Shown: positions 35,027-44,439, numbered from the stretch's first letter. The stretch: DNA of 64,000 nucleotides from Flavobacterium channae (GCF_021172165.1 NZ_CP089096.1:930001-994000), one strand, 5' to 3'. Numbers and translations are program-made. Notes: generated from the letters alone by a model not told the origin.

Positions 35027-35449
35027 TTATTTCAGGTTATTGTCCGATTTAGTTTTTTCAATGTGATAATAAACCTTATCGAATGTTTGGTCAATTTTTG
35101 TTAGTTTCTCCGAGCTTATATTAGTCAGTTTTGTATTCATTTTATAAAGGTTGATTATATGGCTCATTAAAAGATTATACACCAAAGAAATACAAATTAT
35201 TATGAATAGAGCAATATTTTTAAAAGTCGGTTCAGTGTTTTTATCAATGATTAAAAACGCAATACTTCCTAATGGTAGGATATATGCCAAAATAAACCAC
35301 AAAACTTTGATAGCTTTAATTTTTTTAAGCTTCTTTATTGGGCGAGTTTCTGCATATTTTCTTTTGATAAAATTCCATAGTTCCGCAACGACAACTCCAA
35401 CTATCGCAGAAATCATTATTTCAGAAGGATTAATGTCCGTTACGTTCAT
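35027..35449 (-). CDS. Cassette membrane protein, unknown
   Basis: A 140-residue protein with three hydrophobic segments (~10-25, 47-68, 76-97) and a charged C-terminal tail. Probably an inner-membrane protein. It is the second gene of a two-gene cassette between sites H and I. No family recognised. Confidence 0.6.
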   Translation of the reverse strand: MNVTDINPSEIMISAIVGVVVAELWNFIKRKYAETRPIKKLKKIKAIKVLWFILAYILPLGSIAFLIIDKNTEPTFKNIALFIIICISLVYNLLMSHIINLYKMNTKLTNISSEKLTKIDQTFDKVYYHIEKTKSDNNLK

Positions 35450-35505
35450 AATTTTTTTGAATCTTTTGGTTAAGGTTTATGTTGATATTTTTATTGAGAA
35501 ATATT

Positions 35506-35859
35506 TTAAGTAAAAATGAATATCGTTGCACTTATGGTATATCCAATCAACTCCATTATCAATATAGTTTTTTCATAGGTTGGATTTGGTCGTGTTTTTA
35601 TCCGCTTTACATTATTAAAAATCGTTAATACAATCATTATTATATAAATCCAAAATGAAACTTGAACATCTAACCATTCAAAAAATAGAACATAGCACCA
35701 AAGCAATAAAAATGAACCTACTAAAGCTGATAAATAAGACAACTTTACCTTGTCAAGTCCAATAAATTGAAATATTGAAAGAGGTATCATACAAATTATC
35801 ATAAAAATTCCACCTAAAAATGGTGTCAGTATCAAAGTCAAGTAAGCTAAAATTGTCAT
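35506..35859 (-). CDS. Cassette membrane protein, unknown
   Basis: About 118 residues with at least four hydrophobic stretches, so a multi-pass membrane protein. The frame stays open upstream through site I, but ATG 35859 (MTILAYLTLI) is the likely start because the upstream part would translate the attC. It precedes another membrane-protein gene by 56 bp in the same cassette. Confidence 0.6.
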   Translation of the reverse strand: MTILAYLTLILTPFLGGIFMIICMIPLSIFQFIGLDKVKLSYLSALVGSFLLLWCYVLFFEWLDVQVSFWIYIIMIVLTIFNNVKRIKTRPNPTYEKTILIMELIGYTISATIFIFT

Positions 35860-35895
35860 TTTAATAATTTTGGTTGATGGTTTGGTCAAACTGAC

Positions 35896-36060
35896 GCACA
35901 ACGTCCCGCCGGCTTTGTGAAGGCGGGGATTTTTGTTACTTATGTTTACAAATATACCGAAAAGCCTGAAAGAAAAAAGTTGAAAGATTGCAGAGAAGTG
36001 CAAACACTGACCTTTACCGATAAATCCTAAAACCCCGCTTTCACAAAACCGCTGTTAGTA
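35896..36060. repeat. attC-like site I
   Basis: GCACAAC to GTTAGTA, arms CCGGCTTTGTGAAGGCGGGG and CCCCGCTTTCACAAAACCG. From 35900 on it is identical to site U. Contains CAAATATA. Confidence 0.88.
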
Positions 36061-36064
36061 GCCG

Positions 36065-36973
36065 TTATAATTTTCCTTCTTCAGAAATTTTATTGATTAC
36101 TAAAATTGGAAATCGTCTAGGTGTAAATATGTCCCATCCAAAAAAGAAGAATAAAATCAACGGAGTCCTAGTAATATTCTTTAAGCGTGAACCACTACTA
36201 GAGCCAAATATGAAGTTTGGTAATTGATATTTACCGCAAATTTCTACCATTTTTTTTATAAGTGAATTCCAGTCTCCTGTTTTACTTGTATCAAAATCTT
36301 GACCATCTCTACCTGAAATCATGCCCATAATCAAATCTCCTAATGAATCATTGCATACAGCAGTATGAGAGGGCTCTCCTACATACCATTTTTTTTGGTA
36401 GAAACCAGCAAATTTGGCATTTGGCTTTGTTCTATCTAAATTGACATTTGTCAATAATGGATTTGTTGATTTGGATGTTTGATATAAATCAAATTCAGGC
36501 CATTTGCTCAATAATGCTAGTTCCTTACTAGTTGAATTGACTTTGCTTGAATAAATTTGGCCTATAGGAACTAATGGAAAAGCCTTGTCAGCAATTTTTG
36601 CTTGAACTATTGCAGCTCTATTTTGTATTGCATTATTTTGAATTCCTTTATCAGTGGAGAATTTGTTGTTATGAGTATAAATTAAAAGTAAATCTCCTAA
36701 TTCCATTTTTCCAGTTATTCGATTTCCATTTATATCATTTATAGTGCTAGTAAATTTAGCAAGTGGAATTTTATCAATCCAGCCACAACTAACCTCAAAT
36801 CTCTCCTTATAATATGGTTCATTTCGGCTATTAATATTTAAAATTGTTTCTAAATCTTCTAAAAATTTATTCTTAAATAGTTTTGAAAGCGCAGCAAGCT
36901 CACCATAGTTTCCAGATAAATATTGTTTCTCTACTAAATTATTAATTGCTTGAATTTGTTGTGTTAAGGTCAT
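36065..36973 (-). CDS. Possible PD-(D/E)xK-type cassette protein, copy 1
   Basis: A 302-residue soluble protein of unknown family. Residues ~90-130 contain ELGDLLLIYTHNN followed by AAIVQAKIAD; the Asp...Gln-x-Lys arrangement resembles the core of PD-(D/E)xK nucleases. The C-terminal half has a Gly-rich FIFGSSSGSR segment. The gene and its cassette are duplicated exactly at 58712-59620. A nuclease or defence role is inference. Confidence 0.65.
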   Translation of the reverse strand: MTLTQQIQAINNLVEKQYLSGNYGELAALSKLFKNKFLEDLETILNINSRNEPYYKERFEVSCGWIDKIPLAKFTSTINDINGNRITGKMELGDLLLIYTHNNKFSTDKGIQNNAIQNRAAIVQAKIADKAFPLVPIGQIYSSKVNSTSKELALLSKWPEFDLYQTSKSTNPLLTNVNLDRTKPNAKFAGFYQKKWYVGEPSHTAVCNDSLGDLIMGMISGRDGQDFDTSKTGDWNSLIKKMVEICGKYQLPNFIFGSSSGSRLKNITRTPLILFFFFGWDIFTPRRFPILVINKISEEGKL

Positions 36974-36990
36974 AGTTTTGAAATAATGGC

Positions 36991-37124
36991 TACTAACGTT
37001 CCCAGGCTTTGCGAGGTTGCGGACTAAAGAAGCCGAAACCTTCGATTAAACACTGAACTCAAAGATATAAAACTAATTTTAAATTATGTCCAAAACCCGC
37101 AATCTTGCAAAACCTGTGTTAGCA
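36991..37124. repeat. attC-like site J
   Basis: TACTAAC to GTTAGCA, arms AGGCTTTGCGAGGTTGCGG and CCGCAATCTTGCAAAACC. Left end GGCTACTAAC is the inverse of the right end of site I. Holds TATCTTTG (minus) preceded by a TTTG 23 bp upstream. Confidence 0.85.
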
Positions 37125-37131
37125 GATGTAA

Positions 37132-38025
37132 TTATTTTTTCAGTTGCATTACTTTTTCTAATAAAGGTGCTAATCCATTTTCTGTTATTGTGTCATTATT
37201 CCAAAAACTCATACAACAACTAACATAATTTTCTCTCACTTTACAAGCTACATAATATATTGTTAGTGTTTTTCCGCCTGACATGCCAGCAAGTAAGGAT
37301 TTTGCACCTGTGAAATCATAAATTACTTTTTTAGCTGTTGTTTCTGTTCCTTCAAATATTACTGCAACTTCTTCTTCTGAAAGAACTTTTCCTCCTTTTT
37401 TACTTTTTGTAACATTAAATTGGTTGTCAACTGAGTTTTTAGCACTTTCAATTGTTTTGTGTACAGACCAATTCATTTCTCCGTAGTATGGACATTGAAC
37501 AGTGTTTATGTTTGTCCAATAACAACTATTCCCAAGTTCTATTTTTCGACCTGCAAAATCGATGCTTTCAATTGACATTGGTTCAAAAACTTCTTTTGGA
37601 ATTTCATCGTTCAATATCAAATTTACATATTTTCTTTCAAACTCTTGATTTTGTTTACCATAATAACCAAACCAAAAAACAGAAACTGTTTTGTTTTTAT
37701 TTTCAACAAAATAGTATGAACTAATCTGATTAATGTTTTCCGTAACAATTTCAGATTTAGTGACGAATAAATTATTGTATTTTAATGTTTTGTCTTTTGT
37801 TTTAATATCACTTTCTTTAATGGAATATTTTCTGTAAAGTTTTTTTAATCCTTTTTCAGAAAATTCATTACTGAATGTTTGACTTGAAAAATCAACACCA
37901 TCAACATTATAAAAAATAATAGTTTGGTTGTTAATGGCTTTAAGTCGTTTAGATAAATCATCATTATCTTGGCCAAATGAAAATGTCGAAATTAGAGTAA
38001 AGATTACAAAAAACAATGCTTTCAT
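37132..38025 (-). CDS. Secreted cassette protein, unknown
   Basis: A 297-residue protein with a signal peptide (MKALFFVIFTLISTFSFG, cut near QDN). The body has no family I recognise; it contains several Cys (CYWTNINTVQC, CKVRENYVSCC) that could form disulfides. It follows the lipoprotein gene by 5 bp, so the two are co-expressed as a two-gene cassette between sites J and K. Confidence 0.6.
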   Translation of the reverse strand: MKALFFVIFTLISTFSFGQDNDDLSKRLKAINNQTIIFYNVDGVDFSSQTFSNEFSEKGLKKLYRKYSIKESDIKTKDKTLKYNNLFVTKSEIVTENINQISSYYFVENKNKTVSVFWFGYYGKQNQEFERKYVNLILNDEIPKEVFEPMSIESIDFAGRKIELGNSCYWTNINTVQCPYYGEMNWSVHKTIESAKNSVDNQFNVTKSKKGGKVLSEEEVAVIFEGTETTAKKVIYDFTGAKSLLAGMSGGKTLTIYYVACKVRENYVSCCMSFWNNDTITENGLAPLLEKVMQLKK

Positions 38026-38030
38026 TTATG

Positions 38031-38402
38031 TTATTTTACAATGTTAAAAGTATAGATTGGTTTTCCATCTTTTCCAATAGTTTTTACCCAATTTTGCGGA
38101 TTTTTTGGGTCGTTAAATTCTAAACTATCTGTTGGAAAAATATTGAATTGAGTAAACCATTTTTCTGGACTCACATCATTTCTCATAGAAACTTTTCTCG
38201 CTAATACACTATCATTAGGTTTTACGGTAAAGCTTTGATTTACATCATACGGACCACTTTGTGAAAATTTCATAACCGAAGCATCAAAGCTAACTGGTTT
38301 GTCAGAAGTATTTTTTACATAAAATGTACTCATTGTATAACTTCCACAACTCACAAGAGTTAAAAGTAAAAAAAGTGTTGTTAATTTTCTCATTTGCGTC
38401 AT
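38031..38402 (-). CDS. Cassette lipoprotein, unknown
   Basis: A ~120-residue lipoprotein: signal MRKLTTLFLLLTLVSCG with the lipobox LVSC. Start may be ATG 38402 or ATG 38393. The mature part has a beta-strand-rich YVKNTSDKPVSFDASV segment. Co-cassette with the secreted protein downstream. Confidence 0.7.
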   Translation of the reverse strand: MTQMRKLTTLFLLLTLVSCGSYTMSTFYVKNTSDKPVSFDASVMKFSQSGPYDVNQSFTVKPNDSVLARKVSMRNDVSPEKWFTQFNIFPTDSLEFNDPKNPQNWVKTIGKDGKPIYTFNIVK

Positions 38403-38417
38403 TTTTGGGATTATATC

Positions 38418-38555
38418 TGCTAACGTTCCGCGGCTTGCTCTCAGTGGCGTTGCATCAACACCAAGCCATTACAAATATAACAAAACATTCCATTCGGCAG
38501 CGGATTTTCCTACGGAAAATCCGGAAATAGCCATTGAAGCAAACCGCTGTTAGCA
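38418..38555. repeat. attC-like site K
   Basis: TGCTAAC to GTTAGCA, arms GCGGCTTGCTCTCAGTGGCG and CCATTGAAGCAAACCGC. Nearly identical to sites B and L. Left end ATCTGCTAAC is the inverse of GTTAGCAGAT at site J. Confidence 0.9.
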
Positions 38556-38561
38556 GATGTT

Positions 38562-39812
38562 TTATTTAAGTGGCGTACTCCTCGACAACTTTTTTACATA
38601 AATCAATCCATCAAACATTTCTGAATATTTTTCTGATGCTATCTGAAATTTCAAATATTTAGGATTGAAGCCATATCCACCTATAACAACATAGTTTCGT
38701 TTTTGCTCAATAAAATTCTTCATCGAAAGATTCAATTTTGCGATATTGAAATCGAAATAAAATACTTCAGATTCGGAGGTAAATAAAAAATCTGAATTGG
38801 TATTTTTTACGGGTTCATTAAGTACATTATTCTCCCACTTTTTTTCTTTTTGATTATAACCTAATAAAGTTCCAATTCCAAACTCAAAACCCATCGAATA
38901 GTAATTGCTACTGTATTTTTTAGAAAGATGATTTCCCATTGATGGAACATTCTCTTTGAATAATGAAGTTTTTTTTATGTGTTCATTATGTGCCCAGATG
39001 AATATTTTTTCATCACTTTTTTCATAAATTTTTTCTATTAATCTGGCCATACACTTATCTCTTGTGGTTTGTGTAGGATTTACCAGAAAGTCTAAATAGT
39101 TTGAAAAGCTTTCGACAACCAGTATTAAATCACTGTTACTGTTTGAATTTGATTTTATATCAGATACTAATTTTCTGGCTTGTGAAATTGTAGAATTATC
39201 GAAGTTTGAATAATCTTTAAGCGAGAATATCTCCTTTGAAAAATATTCTAGGACTTCATTTTGCTGCTCATCTGTTGCTATTTTACATTCTTGAAGTTTT
39301 TCTTTTATTATTGTTGCCAATCTATAATTGAACATGCAGTCATTTCCATAAAAACAGATCCGGTTGTTTGAAGGTTGGGAAGAATTGTAGTTTTTCATCC
39401 ACTCAATAAGTGTAAACATTTCTTCTGTTTTCCAAATGTGTTGTCGAAAATCTTTTATTAAGTTCCGGAGATTACCCTCTTTTCCGTTTATATATTCATT
39501 AATATCATGAGTTGCACCAAAACTTTCTTCCAAAACGAATATTCTTACACCTTGATTAAGAACCAAATATTTAAAAAACATGGATTTGAGGTCGAAAAAT
39601 TCTTTGTTATGATGTGTTGCTTCACCAAATCCAAAAATTTTAGCATTGCGGAATTCTTTACTCAATAATTTTTCGTCAATTTTGAACTCTTGATTTACGT
39701 TCAATTTTTCAAGATTGATGGAATTTTGATTCAACCAATTTTTAACATCTATATTTTGGGCATCAGCAAAAAAGTTTAAAAATAATAGGGGAATTGTAAG
39801 TAAAACTTTCAT
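38562..39812 (-). CDS. Erythromycin-esterase-like protein
   Basis: A 416-residue protein with a signal peptide (MKVLLTIPLLFLNFFADA) and an erythromycin esterase (PF05139) domain: IFGFGEATHHNKEFF (Glu and His of the active site), FVLEESF, ICFYGNDCMF and WAHNEHIKK. EreA/B hydrolyse the macrolide ring; distant members have other substrates. This member is exported and shorter of N-terminal motifs, so macrolide resistance is possible but not shown. Single-gene cassette between sites K and L. Confidence 0.85.
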   Translation of the reverse strand: MKVLLTIPLLFLNFFADAQNIDVKNWLNQNSINLEKLNVNQEFKIDEKLLSKEFRNAKIFGFGEATHHNKEFFDLKSMFFKYLVLNQGVRIFVLEESFGATHDINEYINGKEGNLRNLIKDFRQHIWKTEEMFTLIEWMKNYNSSQPSNNRICFYGNDCMFNYRLATIIKEKLQECKIATDEQQNEVLEYFSKEIFSLKDYSNFDNSTISQARKLVSDIKSNSNSNSDLILVVESFSNYLDFLVNPTQTTRDKCMARLIEKIYEKSDEKIFIWAHNEHIKKTSLFKENVPSMGNHLSKKYSSNYYSMGFEFGIGTLLGYNQKEKKWENNVLNEPVKNTNSDFLFTSESEVFYFDFNIAKLNLSMKNFIEQKRNYVVIGGYGFNPKYLKFQIASEKYSEMFDGLIYVKKLSRSTPLK

Positions 39813-39838
39813 TTTGGTTTGTAGGTTTTAAAAATATC

Positions 39839-39977
39839 TGCTAACGTTCTGCGGCTTGCTCTCAGTGGCGTAAATCCAACACCAAGCCACTACAAATATA
39901 ACAAAAACATTCCATTCAGCAGCGGATTTTCCGCAGGAAAATCCGGAAGTAGCCATTGAAGCAAACCGCTGTTGTGT
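39839..39977. repeat. attC-like site L
   Basis: TGCTAAC to GTTGTGT. Same subtype as B and K. Left end ATCTGCTAAC is the inverse of the right end of site K. Contains CAAATATA. Confidence 0.9.
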
Positions 39978-39984
39978 ACTGGTT

Positions 39985-40530
39985 TTATTTAAACTCGTTT
40001 ATGTTTTTTCTAACATAATCTAAAACTAATCCGCCAATATTTTCTTCATAAAGATAAAATTTATCTTCAAGTTGTGTCCATTTTTCGGAAGTTTGCTCAT
40101 CAATATTTTCTAAAATTTCACGTCTTTTTTCGTTATTTTTCGGGATTGGATTTTCAGGAAAGTAACTGTAAGCTTCTTCAACTATTTTAGCGTTTTTTGT
40201 TGCTCCAATTCTTTTCAAAGCTTCTAAAGTTTCTTTTGCATAATCACCACTTGAGTTAAAGAAAAACTGGTCAAAACCTCCATTATTGATTTCGGCTTCC
40301 AATATCTCAACGTAAAGAAATGTTTTTTCGGCTTCATTTAAGTTTTCAAAATCTTCGAACAATTCAGTTTTTTTCCAAAGTAATTCCTGAATTTTCAATA
40401 TAGATTCTGTTTCATCTTTAATTAATAAAGCTTTTTCTATTTCAGACATTTGATTGCAATTAGTAAATGAGAAAAGTATTAATATGTAAACTATTTTTTT
40501 CAAGATTTCGTTCGGTTTAAACTTGTACAC
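39985..40530 (-). CDS. DUF4375 / DMP19-like lipoprotein
   Basis: A protein of ~172-181 residues with a DUF4375 core: LYVEILEAEINNGGFDQFFFNSSGDYAKETLEAL read in short pieces (EINNGGFDQFFFNSSG is diagnostic). The N-terminus is a lipoprotein signal ending FSFTNC. The longest frame starts at GTG 40530 inside the attC core; TTG 40503 would give a cleaner signal (then KKIVYILILFSFTNC). DUF4375 includes the DNA mimic DMP19. Single-gene cassette between L and M. Confidence 0.78.
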   Translation of the reverse strand: MYKFKPNEILKKIVYILILFSFTNCNQMSEIEKALLIKDETESILKIQELLWKKTELFEDFENLNEAEKTFLYVEILEAEINNGGFDQFFFNSSGDYAKETLEALKRIGATKNAKIVEEAYSYFPENPIPKNNEKRREILENIDEQTSEKWTQLEDKFYLYEENIGGLVLDYVRKNINEFK

Positions 40531-40658
40531 AACGTTTTGCAGCTTGGCGAAGTGGCGGATTTTGAAGCACTTACTTTCAATTTAGCACTAAACTTCATTT
40601 GAAAACTGAATGTTCATTTTAGCACTGAACCCGCCATTTTGCCAAACTGCTGTTATGT
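40527..40658. repeat. attC-like site M
   Basis: ACACAAC to GTTATGT, arms CAGCTTGGCGAAGTGGCGG and CCGCCATTTTGCCAAACTG. Left end GTACACAAC is the inverse of GTTGTGTAC at site L. Confidence 0.9.
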
Positions 40659-41819
40659 GCCGTATTTTTTAATTATTTCTTGTAATTCCATTTCTGTTAG
40701 TATTTTAATTTCTGTTTTTTTGTTTTCATTAAGGTCGTTTATTTTTTGAATTTTTGACCAACCATAATCTTCACCAATAATTACAAAGTTTATTTTGCTT
40801 GTAATTCCGGGTTTTAAAATACCTCCTTTTTTCAATATGAAATTCTCTACATTTTCTCTTCCAAAAGCAAATTTTCCTGTTACAACAAAATTGTTGTCTT
40901 GAATTTCCATTTCGTTTAGTTGTGCTGATGAAATTTTATATTTATTAACAAAATCCACGTTTTCTGATTTCACTTCTTCAGTTGCTTGTTTTGCAAAATA
41001 ATTGTCAACGGCTGAAATAGATTTAAAGTTGTTTAATGTTCTTACTAAATCTTTATGTTTTGGATAAATATCAATAAGTTCATTATAAATCATTGCACAG
41101 GCTTTTGCGTCTGAGATTGGGTCGTGATGATTTTCTATTTCAATACCAAATTTTTCGGCAAGTTCGGTTAGTTTTTTTGGATTACCACTTTTTTCTGCTA
41201 GTTGCATAGTGTCAATATAGTCAATGTCAAAGTTTTTAATTGAAAAATGTTCAAACAAGTTTTTTAAAATACTTAAATCCATACTTGCATTATGTAATAC
41301 AATTAAATTGTCATTAAAGTATTTTGAAAATTCATCTTCCCAAAGTTCTTCAAAAGTAAAACTGTGTTCAACGTCTTCTTCATAAATTTTATGAATGTTG
41401 GAATGGAATGATGAAAATTCTTCACCTTTTGGTGGTTTTATAAAATGTTTTTTTGAAAATACAATTTTGAAGTCTTTGATAAAAACTAAACCAATAGCAC
41501 AAGCACTAATTCTATTTTTGTTTGCAGTTTCAAAGTCAATTGCAATAAAATCAAATTTATTTTCAAAATACTCTGGAAATGAATGAGGATTTTTAAAGTT
41601 ATTGTATTTCACTTTTTGTTGAATTGCATATTCATATTGAGGTTTAAATTTCAAACCTGTCTGTTTTGCTTTTTCAAACCATTTTTCTAAATGCGGTGCA
41701 TATTCTCTTTCTACGAAATCATAAAATAAGAATTCGTTTTCTGTTTGAGGATTAATTCCCGTTATTGAAATCTCGATTGGATTTTCAATTCCTTTTTCTT
41801 TTTTAAACCAATTAAACAT
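40653..41819 (-). CDS. DEDDh exonuclease with BRCT domain
   Basis: A 388-residue protein. Residues ~90-250 are a DnaQ-type DEDDh 3'-5' exonuclease (AIDFETAN, VLHNASMDLS, ENHHDPISDAKA). Residues ~310-385 are a BRCT domain (NFVVTGKFAFGRENV, GGILKPGITSKINFVIIG). The ~85-residue N-terminal region is unknown. The fusion resembles DNA polymerase III epsilon-like proteins used in repair. Carried as a single-gene cassette between M and N; its last codons overlap site M. Confidence 0.88.
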   Translation of the reverse strand: MFNWFKKEKGIENPIEISITGINPQTENEFLFYDFVEREYAPHLEKWFEKAKQTGLKFKPQYEYAIQQKVKYNNFKNPHSFPEYFENKFDFIAIDFETANKNRISACAIGLVFIKDFKIVFSKKHFIKPPKGEEFSSFHSNIHKIYEEDVEHSFTFEELWEDEFSKYFNDNLIVLHNASMDLSILKNLFEHFSIKNFDIDYIDTMQLAEKSGNPKKLTELAEKFGIEIENHHDPISDAKACAMIYNELIDIYPKHKDLVRTLNNFKSISAVDNYFAKQATEEVKSENVDFVNKYKISSAQLNEMEIQDNNFVVTGKFAFGRENVENFILKKGGILKPGITSKINFVIIGEDYGWSKIQKINDLNENKKTEIKILTEMELQEIIKKYGT

Positions 41820-41851
41820 AGTTCTTTACGTTTTCGTTCTAGTAATATGGC

Positions 41852-41983
41852 ACATAACGTTTTGCCGCTTTGCGAAGGCGGGGATTTTTAGCACTAAACT
41901 TCATTAAATGCACTAAGCATTAATTTAGCACTTCAATGTCATAGAAGCACGAAAACCCCGCTTTTGCAAAACGGCTGTTAGCG
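41852..41983. repeat. attC-like site N
   Basis: ACATAAC to GTTAGCG, arms GCCGCTTTGCGAAGGCGGGG and CCCCGCTTTTGCAAAACGGC. Left end GGCACATAAC is the inverse of GTTATGTGCC at site M. Confidence 0.9.
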
Positions 41984-42136
41984 GTTCGTTGTTATTTCGA
42001 AATTTTGATTTTTAGTCAAAATCCTATTTTCTATTTTCACTTTTGAGTTATTTTGGTTACTATTTCACTCCGTAATTTTAAAAATTTAAATACAGTTTAG
42101 TTTTTAATTTAATGGATAAAATTTGTGTCTTAATAA

Positions 42137-42412
42137 TTAAAAGAAACTACCAATTGTTATAAACGTACAAATAGTCAATGCTAAAACACTAACTAATGTT
42201 AAGAAATCCTTTTGGTTTTTTATTAAAAATATTATTCCGATGATTAAAAAGACTATTTGTGCAAGTAAAAATGGTATTGTCAGTAATTCTCTAAAAACAC
42301 CTATTAAAACAAAGTCTATTTTATAAAAGTTAATAAAGTAAATAAGGATGAAATAGAATACAATTCCAAAATTTATAATTGTCAAATTTCTGTTTGTTAT
42401 TAATTTATTCAT
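42137..42412 (-). CDS. Cassette membrane protein, unknown
   Basis: About 91 residues, three hydrophobic helices (FGIVFYFILIYFI and LTIPFLLAQIVFLIIGI are clear). ATG 42412 (MNKLITNRN) is chosen because the longer frame translates site O. Single-gene cassette between N and O. No family recognised. A ~150-bp AT-rich tail (41984-42136) before site N holds nothing clear. Confidence 0.6.
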   Translation of the reverse strand: MNKLITNRNLTIINFGIVFYFILIYFINFYKIDFVLIGVFRELLTIPFLLAQIVFLIIGIIFLIKNQKDFLTLVSVLALTICTFITIGSFF

Positions 42413-42445
42413 ATTTTCTAATTTAGTTATTTTTGTTACAATGAC

Positions 42446-42578
42446 CGCTAACGTCCCGCGCACAGGCGACGTTGCGACCAAAGCGGAAATGAGTATTTTC
42501 CGCTAAGATAGAATTTATTCGTGAAAATAGAGCCGAAGCTACTGGAAACCAGCAATGATCGCTTGTGCGCTGTTAGGC
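42446..42578. repeat. attC-like site O
   Basis: CGCTAAC to GTTAGGC, the classical core of proteobacterial integrons. Arms GTCCCGCGCACAGGCGA and TCGCTTGTGCGC pair. Confidence 0.9.
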
Positions 42579-42604
42579 GTTCGTTCTTCTTTTTTTGCAT
42601 TATT

Positions 42605-43255
42605 TTATTTTGTCAAAGAAATAAATTCCGTCTTTGTTTTTTCGTCCTGAAATTTGCCCGAGTAGTGAGCTGTTATTGTGCTTGTTTTCGTGTCTTTAAT
42701 ACCTCTTGAAGAAACACAAAGATGTGTTGCATCAATTATTACAGCAACATCATCAGATTCCAACGCTTCTTTTAGTCCTTCGGCAATTTGGTTGGTTAAT
42801 CTTTCTTGAACTTGTGGTCGTTTAGCATAATATTGTACAAGACGATTTATTTTTGACAAGCCAATAACTTGCCCATTTGAAATGTAAGCAACGTGTACTT
42901 TTCCAATAATTGGCACAAAATGATGTTCACAATAAGAATATAATGTGATATCTTTTTCTATTAGCATTTCATTATATTCATACTTGTTTTCAAATAGTTT
43001 GGTTTCTGGTTTATTTACAGGATTTAAACCACTAAAAACTTCTTTAACATACATTTTTGCTACTCTAAATGGAGTTCCGCTTAAACTATCATCATTTAAA
43101 TCAAGACCTAAAATATGCATTATTTCTTTAAAATGGTTTTCAATCAATTCAATTTTCTTTTCGTCATTTATCTCAAATGCATTTGCTCGCATTGGTGTTT
43201 CTAATGAAGTTCCAATATGGTCTTCGCCTATTAAATCTATTGGAATTGGATTCAT
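42605..43255 (-). CDS. folE: GTP cyclohydrolase I
   Basis: A 216-residue GTP cyclohydrolase I, which makes dihydroneopterin triphosphate for folate or pterins. Motifs: VKMYVKEVFSGL, SYCEHHFVPIIGKVHVAY (zinc-binding Cys-Glu-His-His), VIGLSKINRLV, RPQVQERLT and THLCVSSRGI (second zinc Cys). Full-length and intact. The start overlaps the stop of the sigma-factor gene by 4 bp (ATGA). Last gene of a three-gene cassette. Confidence 0.93.
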   Translation of the reverse strand: MNPIPIDLIGEDHIGTSLETPMRANAFEINDEKKIELIENHFKEIMHILGLDLNDDSLSGTPFRVAKMYVKEVFSGLNPVNKPETKLFENKYEYNEMLIEKDITLYSYCEHHFVPIIGKVHVAYISNGQVIGLSKINRLVQYYAKRPQVQERLTNQIAEGLKEALESDDVAVIIDATHLCVSSRGIKDTKTSTITAHYSGKFQDEKTKTEFISLTK

Positions 43256-43908
43256 ACTTTATCTTTTTTTAATTTACTCATCACATTTTCTACCATTCTG
43301 TCGCAATAAATTAGATTAAATTCAAAAATATCTTCAGTGGAATAAGATTTTTCAACTTCTTTTCGCAACATAGATTTAGCTCTATTTAATCTTACTTTAA
43401 CATTGGCTTCACTAATATTCAAAGCATCGGCAGTTTCTAAAACATTTAATCCATTGACTTCTCGTAAGGAAAAAACCATTCTGTAATCTATTGGAATTTG
43501 TTGCAATGCATTTTCGATAACATAATTCAACTCTTTATTCATAACCGTTTTGCCGGTATCTGTATTTTGATTATTTGAATACATTGGTGTCGATTTTTCG
43601 TTTATCTCGGCTGTAATTATGTTTTTTGAACTCCATTTTTGTTGTTTTTTATAACAATTATTGAGCATTATTTTTATAATCCAAGTTTTGAATGTCGAAC
43701 GATTTTCAAACTTTGATAAACTGGTAAAAGCATCAATGTAAGTATCTTGCATTAAATCTTGTGTGTCTTCGTGGTTGTAATTGTACGAACGACCAACTTT
43801 ATATAATGACGGATTGTTTCTACGAATTATAATTTCAAACAATTCTGCTTCTCCTGCAACTATTTTTTGTACAATTTCTAAATCGGTGTATTGCTCAAAT
43901 GCTTTCAT
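43252..43908 (-). CDS. ECF-type RNA polymerase sigma factor
   Basis: A 218-residue sigma-70 family protein. Region 2 shows NYNHEDTQDLMQDTYIDAF and FKTWIIKIMLNNCYKK. Region 4 shows PIDYRMVFSLREVNGLNVLETADALNISEANVKVRLNRAKSML read in parts. No anti-sigma gene is adjacent. A mobile sigma factor with FolE and a DoxX-like gene is unusual. Its targets are unknown; it could drive its own cassette. Confidence 0.9.
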   Translation of the reverse strand: MKAFEQYTDLEIVQKIVAGEAELFEIIIRRNNPSLYKVGRSYNYNHEDTQDLMQDTYIDAFTSLSKFENRSTFKTWIIKIMLNNCYKKQQKWSSKNIITAEINEKSTPMYSNNQNTDTGKTVMNKELNYVIENALQQIPIDYRMVFSLREVNGLNVLETADALNISEANVKVRLNRAKSMLRKEVEKSYSTEDIFEFNLIYCDRMVENVMSKLKKDKV

Positions 43909-43928
43909 TGATGCTTTTTGTTGGTTAT

Positions 43929-44312
43929 TTAGGCTACAAATTTAGCTATTCTTGCCATAGAAAATGCTGAAATCGCCATTACAAGGTCACGAACGGCAAC
44001 ATCGACAGAACTGAAACTTCCCAAAAGAGTTAATGCAATTAATGTTAACCAAGCGGCAACAATATAACCACCAATTTCTGTTTTTTTCAAGACAATTATT
44101 CCCGCTACAATTTCAATAACACCAACTATCATCATAAACGTATGTCCTGAAAATGGTAGCATTCCTCCAATACTTGGATTGATATATTGTTCCCAATTGG
44201 TTAATAAATTTGTAAATTTATCTAATCCTGCAACAATAGGAACTAATCCAAAAGTGAGTTTTAGTAAATTGAATGTTGGTTTGATTGCTTGTTGTAAATT
44301 TGTACTTTCCAT
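43929..44312 (-). CDS. DoxX-like membrane protein
   Basis: A 127-residue protein with four predicted helices and the DoxX-like FGLVPIVAGLDKFTNLLTNW start, then HTFMMIVGVIEIVAGIIVL. DoxX proteins act in redox or sulfur metabolism, mostly undefined. First gene of the three-gene cassette (DoxX-like, sigma factor, folE), 20 bp before the sigma gene. Confidence 0.75.
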   Translation of the reverse strand: MESTNLQQAIKPTFNLLKLTFGLVPIVAGLDKFTNLLTNWEQYINPSIGGMLPFSGHTFMMIVGVIEIVAGIIVLKKTEIGGYIVAAWLTLIALTLLGSFSSVDVAVRDLVMAISAFSMARIAKFVA

Positions 44313-44439
44313 TTCTTTTTAATTTTAAAATTATTTAAACCAATATCGGCTAATATAACATTAGAGTTTGTCTGAAATAAAAAGGTTACAAAAGATGGGT
44401 TTTTATGAAGCAGTTTCTTCGGCGGTTACAAAGAATGAC

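Noticed and set aside
35151..35513. 120-codon plus-strand frame
   Set aside because: Antisense to two cassette membrane-protein genes; its hydrophobic character mirrors theirs.
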